Part shown: positions 6,351-9,559 of the stretch, one piece after another
Numbering within the stretch: the stretch's first letter is position 1
Layout of the letters: each line of letters begins with the position of its first letter
Source: an uncultured bacterium
GTDB taxonomy: Bacteria; Bacteroidota; Bacteroidia; Bacteroidales; Bacteroidaceae
Direction: 5' to 3'
NCBI GenBank assembly: GCA_945788485.1
Contig: CALZMB010000068.1
Location: 1 to 9,559, forward strand
Length of the DNA: 9,559 bases
Made by a program: the position numbers and the translations under genes
Notes under the pieces: generated by a model
Seen by the model: only the letters and a program-made list of their open reading frames with translations
Database searches by the model: none
What the model was told of the DNA's origin: nothing

Positions 6351-9203
6351 CAGTTTCTCTTTGAGATATTGTCCTGTTATGCTTTTCTGACATTCCGCGA
6401 CAGTCTCTGGCGTGCCTGCACATATAATGTCTCCGCCTTTGTCTCCGCCTTCCGGTCCGATGTCGATGATATGGTCGGCACACTTGATGACATCGAGGTT
6501 ATGTTCGATTATAAGTATGGTATGTCCACGTTTGATTAACGAGTTGAATGCGTCAAGCAAGCGTCTGATGTCATGGAAATGCAGTCCAGTCGTCGGTTCG
6601 TCGAAGATGAAGAGGGTAGGGGACTGTTTCTCCTGGCCGATGAAGTATGCCAGTTTCACACGTTGGTTTTCTCCGCCTGACAGCGTTGAAGAGCTTTGTC
6701 CGAGTTTTATGTAACCCAATCCCACATCCTGCAACGGTCGCAGTCTTTCGATGATGGTTTTCTCTATGCGTTGTTTTGATGCGGATTTCTCTTTCATCCC
6801 TTCCGAGAAGAACTCTATCGCCTGGTTTATTGTCATGTCGATGATGTCATAGATGTTTTTCCCGCGATACTTCACTTCGAGGATGTCGCGTTTGAAGCGT
6901 TTTCCGTGACACGCCTCACAGACAAGTTCAAGGTCTGCCATGAACTGCATCTCAACAATCGTCGTGCCTGTTCCTTTACATTCGTCGCATCGTCCGCCGT
7001 CTGTGTTGAACGAGAAATGCTGCGCCGTGAAGCCCATTTGCTTTGCTAACTGCTGTTCTGCCATGAGTGTTCTGATGGCGTCGTATGCCTTGACGTATGT
7101 CGCCGGGTTTGAGCGTGTGGATTTTCCTATCGGGTTTTGGTCCACAAACTCTACGTTCTTTATTTCGGACACGTCGCCTGACAGTCCTCCGTACAGTCCC
7201 GGCGCGTCGCACGCTTCGCCGAGAGTGCGTTTCAGGGCAGGATAGAGTATGCCTTTTATTAGAGATGACTTTCCGGAACCAGACACGCCAGTCACTACAG
7301 TCATGACGTTGAGCGGAATCTTCACGTCCGTGCCTTTCAGGTTGTTGTGGCGCGGCGACTTTATGATGACAGCCCTGTTCCATTGTCTTCTCGATGCCGG
7401 CACGTCGATTGTCTCGGTGTGTGTGAGATAGCTGACGGTATGGCTGTCAGGATATTTCTCCAATGCCTCAGCCGTTATCTCGTCTGTTGAGCCTTCGAAC
7501 ACAATTTCTCCTCCATGTCGGCCTGCATCGGGTCCGACATCAATGAGGTAGTCAGCGGCACGCATTATCTCCTCGTCATGTTCTACGACAATCACCGTGT
7601 TGCCAATGTCCTTGAGCTGCTGAAGCACAGCAATCAGCCGTTGCGTGTCGCGTGAGTGCAGTCCGATGGACGGTTCGTCCAGTATATACAGCGAGCCGAT
7701 GAGCGACGAGCCGAGGCTGGTACACAGATTGATGCGTTGTGATTCTCCTCCCGACAGAGTGTTTGACGGGCGGTTGAGCGTAAGGTATCCCAAACCGACG
7801 TTGAGCAAGAACTGCAGCCGGCTGTTTATTTCCGTCAGCAGGCGTTTTGCTATAGCTTGTTCCTGCTCAGTGAGTTGTATGTGCGCGAACCAGTCGTGCA
7901 GCTCTTCTATCGGCATCTCTACAAGTTGTGTTATTGTCTTTCCGCCGATACCGTTTTCGTCAGCGCCTATTCTGACGTATGTAGCCTCTTTCCTGAGCCT
8001 TGTGCCGTGACACTTCGGGCAAACTGTGCGTCCTCTGTATCTTGACAACATCACCCGATATTGAATCTTATACTGGTTTTCAGACAACATTCTGAAGAAC
8101 TCGTCAATCGAAACCTTCTCGTGCGGGTCGGTATGTTCTTCGCTCGGCAAGCCATGCCATAGCCATGACTTGTGCTCGTCAGAGAGGCTGTAGTATGGCT
8201 CAAAGATTGGGAAGTTGTCTTTCTGCGCCCTTCTGACGAACTCGTCTTTCCATGTGCTCATCTTTTCTCCGTGCCAGCATTGCACGCATCCCTCATGCAC
8301 GGATAGTGAGGGGTTAGGTATGACAAGAGCCTCGTCAATGCCTATGACACGTCCGAAGCCCTCGCAGGCGGGACATGCTCCGATGGGGGAGTTGAAAGCG
8401 AAGAGGTTGTCAGAAGGTGTTTCGAATGTCATGCCGTCGGCTTCGAACTTTGTAGAGAAGCTCCGTTCGATCATTGACGGAATGATGACGATGCTGCATG
8501 TGCCGTGTCCTTCGTAAAGTGCCGTTTCGAGTGAGTCTGTCAGACGTGACAGATAGTCCTTGGTGTCTGCGACGCTGAGGCGGTCGATGAGCAGATGCAG
8601 CTCTTCAAGCCTGACTTTCTGGTTCTCGTCCTCGTAGAAGGGAGCCTCTTCGATGCGCATCATCTCGCCCTGGTAGCAGAGCCGTGAGTAGCCTGCCTGC
8701 ACTGACATCTGCAGCTGCCGTTGCAGTGTCCGTCCTTCCGGCAGGCGCAGCGGTGTGGTGATGATGAACTTCGTGCCCTGCTGATAGGTTTGTATATAGG
8801 CTATTATGTCCTCGATCGTATGTTTCTTCACCTCTTGCCCGCTGATGGGAGAGAATGTGCGTCCGATGCGTGCAAAGAGCAGGCGGAGATACTCGTAAAT
8901 CTCTGTTGTCGTGCCGACGGTGGAGCGCGGGTTGCGTGATATGACTTTCTGTTCAATCGCGATAGCGGGCGGCAGGCCTTTGATGAAGTCACACTGCGGT
9001 TTTGACATTCTTCCGAGGAATTGTCGTGCGTAGCTTGAGAGCGATTCGACATATCGTCTCTGACCTTCGGCATACAGCGTGTCGAAGGCGAGCGACGATT
9101 TCCCGGAGCCAGATACTCCTGCCACTACAATGAATTTGTTGCGTGGTATGCGTATTGAAATGTCTTTCAGGTTGTTTACATTTGCGTGGCTTATCTCTAT
9201 CAT
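6339..9203 (-). CDS. uvrA: UvrA, excinuclease ABC subunit A
   Basis: Damage-recognition ATPase of nucleotide excision repair, working in the cytoplasm with UvrB and UvrC. The 954 residues contain two ABC ATPase halves: Walker A GVSGSGKSSLAF at 29-40 and GVSGSGKSSLIKG near 632-644, signatures LSGGESQRINL (about 482-492) and LSGGENQRVKLA (about 840-851), and Walker B LYILDEPSIGLH (about 505-516) and LFIFDEPTTGLH (about 863-874). The family marks AEGQRRYVESLSSYARQFLG and NPRSTVGTTTEIYEYLRLLF are present. The second zinc module is complete (C739, C742, C762, C765). The first has only its second pair (C277, C280); where the first CxxC pair should stand the protein reads FEADGMTFE. A CPKCHGTRLR motif is also present. 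Length and the region after the first Walker A fit a UvrB-binding UvrA rather than a short paralogue, but a second uvrA in the genome is possible. It begins 59 bases after hisB. Confidence 0.97.
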   Translation of the reverse strand: MIEISHANVNNLKDISIRIPRNKFIVVAGVSGSGKSSLAFDTLYAEGQRRYVESLSSYARQFLGRMSKPQCDFIKGLPPAIAIEQKVISRNPRSTVGTTTEIYEYLRLLFARIGRTFSPISGQEVKKHTIEDIIAYIQTYQQGTKFIITTPLRLPEGRTLQRQLQMSVQAGYSRLCYQGEMMRIEEAPFYEDENQKVRLEELHLLIDRLSVADTKDYLSRLTDSLETALYEGHGTCSIVIIPSMIERSFSTKFEADGMTFETPSDNLFAFNSPIGACPACEGFGRVIGIDEALVIPNPSLSVHEGCVQCWHGEKMSTWKDEFVRRAQKDNFPIFEPYYSLSDEHKSWLWHGLPSEEHTDPHEKVSIDEFFRMLSENQYKIQYRVMLSRYRGRTVCPKCHGTRLRKEATYVRIGADENGIGGKTITQLVEMPIEELHDWFAHIQLTEQEQAIAKRLLTEINSRLQFLLNVGLGYLTLNRPSNTLSGGESQRINLCTSLGSSLIGSLYILDEPSIGLHSRDTQRLIAVLQQLKDIGNTVIVVEHDEEIMRAADYLIDVGPDAGRHGGEIVFEGSTDEITAEALEKYPDSHTVSYLTHTETIDVPASRRQWNRAVIIKSPRHNNLKGTDVKIPLNVMTVVTGVSGSGKSSLIKGILYPALKRTLGEACDAPGLYGGLSGDVSEIKNVEFVDQNPIGKSTRSNPATYVKAYDAIRTLMAEQQLAKQMGFTAQHFSFNTDGGRCDECKGTGTTIVEMQFMADLELVCEACHGKRFKRDILEVKYRGKNIYDIIDMTINQAIEFFSEGMKEKSASKQRIEKTIIERLRPLQDVGLGYIKLGQSSSTLSGGENQRVKLAYFIGQEKQSPTLFIFDEPTTGLHFHDIRRLLDAFNSLIKRGHTILIIEHNLDVIKCADHIIDIGPEGGDKGGDIICAGTPETVAECQKSITGQYLKEKLGGK

Positions 9204-9239
9204 TTTTCTTGCAGGTGAATTGAACAGTTTTTATATGGC

Positions 9240-9254
9240 TGCCTGTATCAGGCA
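9240..9254 (-). other. small perfect hairpin between hisB and uvrA
   Basis: TGCCTG and CAGGCA (9254-9249 with 9245-9240 when read leftwards) form a 6-base stem with a 3-base loop, 8 bases after the hisB stop. The following leftward sequence (GCCATATAAAAACTG) is A-rich, not U-rich, so a terminator is doubtful. No clear promoter is visible in the 59-base spacer, and readthrough from hisB into uvrA is possible. Confidence 0.3.
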
Positions 9255-9262
9255 TTGGCTGT

Positions 9263-9559
9263 TTACAACATCCCCTTTGTTGAAGGCAGCTCGAACTTGT
9301 AGATGTCTCGTTTCACTGCCATTTTCAGTGCTCTTGCCAGTGCTTTGAATATGCCTTCAATCTTGTGATGCTCGTTTTCTCCTTCCGCTTTGATGTTGAG
9401 GTTCATTTTCGCGGCGTCGGACAGAGACTTGAAGAAGTGCAGGAACATCTCTGTCGGCATGTTGCCTACCTTCTCGCGACGGAACTCCGCATCCCATACG
9501 AGCCATGGCCTGCCTCCGAAATCGAGAGCGACAGAGCATAGACAGTCGTCCATAGGCAG
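9263..9559 (-). CDS. hisB: HisB imidazoleglycerol-phosphate dehydratase, C-terminal part (5' end outside window)
   Basis: Imidazoleglycerol-phosphate dehydratase removes water from imidazole glycerol phosphate in histidine biosynthesis and needs manganese. The frame is open to the right edge; 98 residues are visible, starting LPMDDCLCSVALDFGGRPWL, which matches the PMDD...DLGGRP region of the family. The metal-binding motif is intact as ENEHHKIEGIFKALARAL, and the protein ends with the usual IPSTKG-like tail, here LPSTKGML. In many Bacteroidetes HisB is fused to an N-terminal histidinol phosphatase; whether that is so here cannot be seen. It lies upstream of uvrA on the same strand with a 59-base spacer. 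Confidence 0.95.
   Translation of the reverse strand: MPMDDCLCSVALDFGGRPWLVWDAEFRREKVGNMPTEMFLHFFKSLSDAAKMNLNIKAEGENEHHKIEGIFKALARALKMAVKRDIYKFELPSTKGML

Noticed and set aside
9204..9262. SOS-type operator or promoter for uvrA
   Set aside because: No LexA-box-like palindrome of the known bacterial types and no TTTG...TAnnTTTG pair at suitable spacing was found; the only structure is the small hairpin.

Overview
The window looks like ordinary chromosomal DNA of a Bacteroidales bacterium, probably Prevotellaceae or a close relative. The clues are a DUF4270-type protein, an HtpG with a Bacteroidetes-style charged C-terminal insertion and no Shine-Dalgarno sequence before its AT-rich start, a UvrA with half of its first zinc site missing, and a secreted pectinesterase-like protein. 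No tRNA, rRNA, CRISPR array, insertion sequence or phage gene was seen.

Layout. The left third is read rightwards: the C-terminal part of a DUF4270 protein (cut by the window edge), a 63-residue basic small protein whose stop codon sits in a hairpin, then htpG (Hsp90 chaperone) behind its own candidate promoter. The right two thirds are read leftwards, in transcription order: the C-terminal end of hisB (histidine biosynthesis, cut by the window edge), uvrA (nucleotide excision repair), crcB (fluoride channel) and a secreted beta-helix protein related to pectinesterases. The spacers between these leftward genes are 59, 66 and 73 bases, so they could share transcripts, but their functions are unrelated.

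The two groups converge on a 549-base gap (3584-4132), the most structured non-coding stretch here. It holds three hairpins just after htpG, an 11-base motif repeated three times at an exact 34-base period, a long hairpin that can serve as a terminator in both directions, a possible 46-residue leftward ORF, and a perfect 9-base inverted repeat just upstream of that ORF.

No clearly new multi-gene system is present. The items most worth a second look are the 34-base-period repeats and their terminator, the small leftward ORF with its inverted repeat, the pectinesterase-like protein without the usual catalytic motifs, and the UvrA half zinc site.
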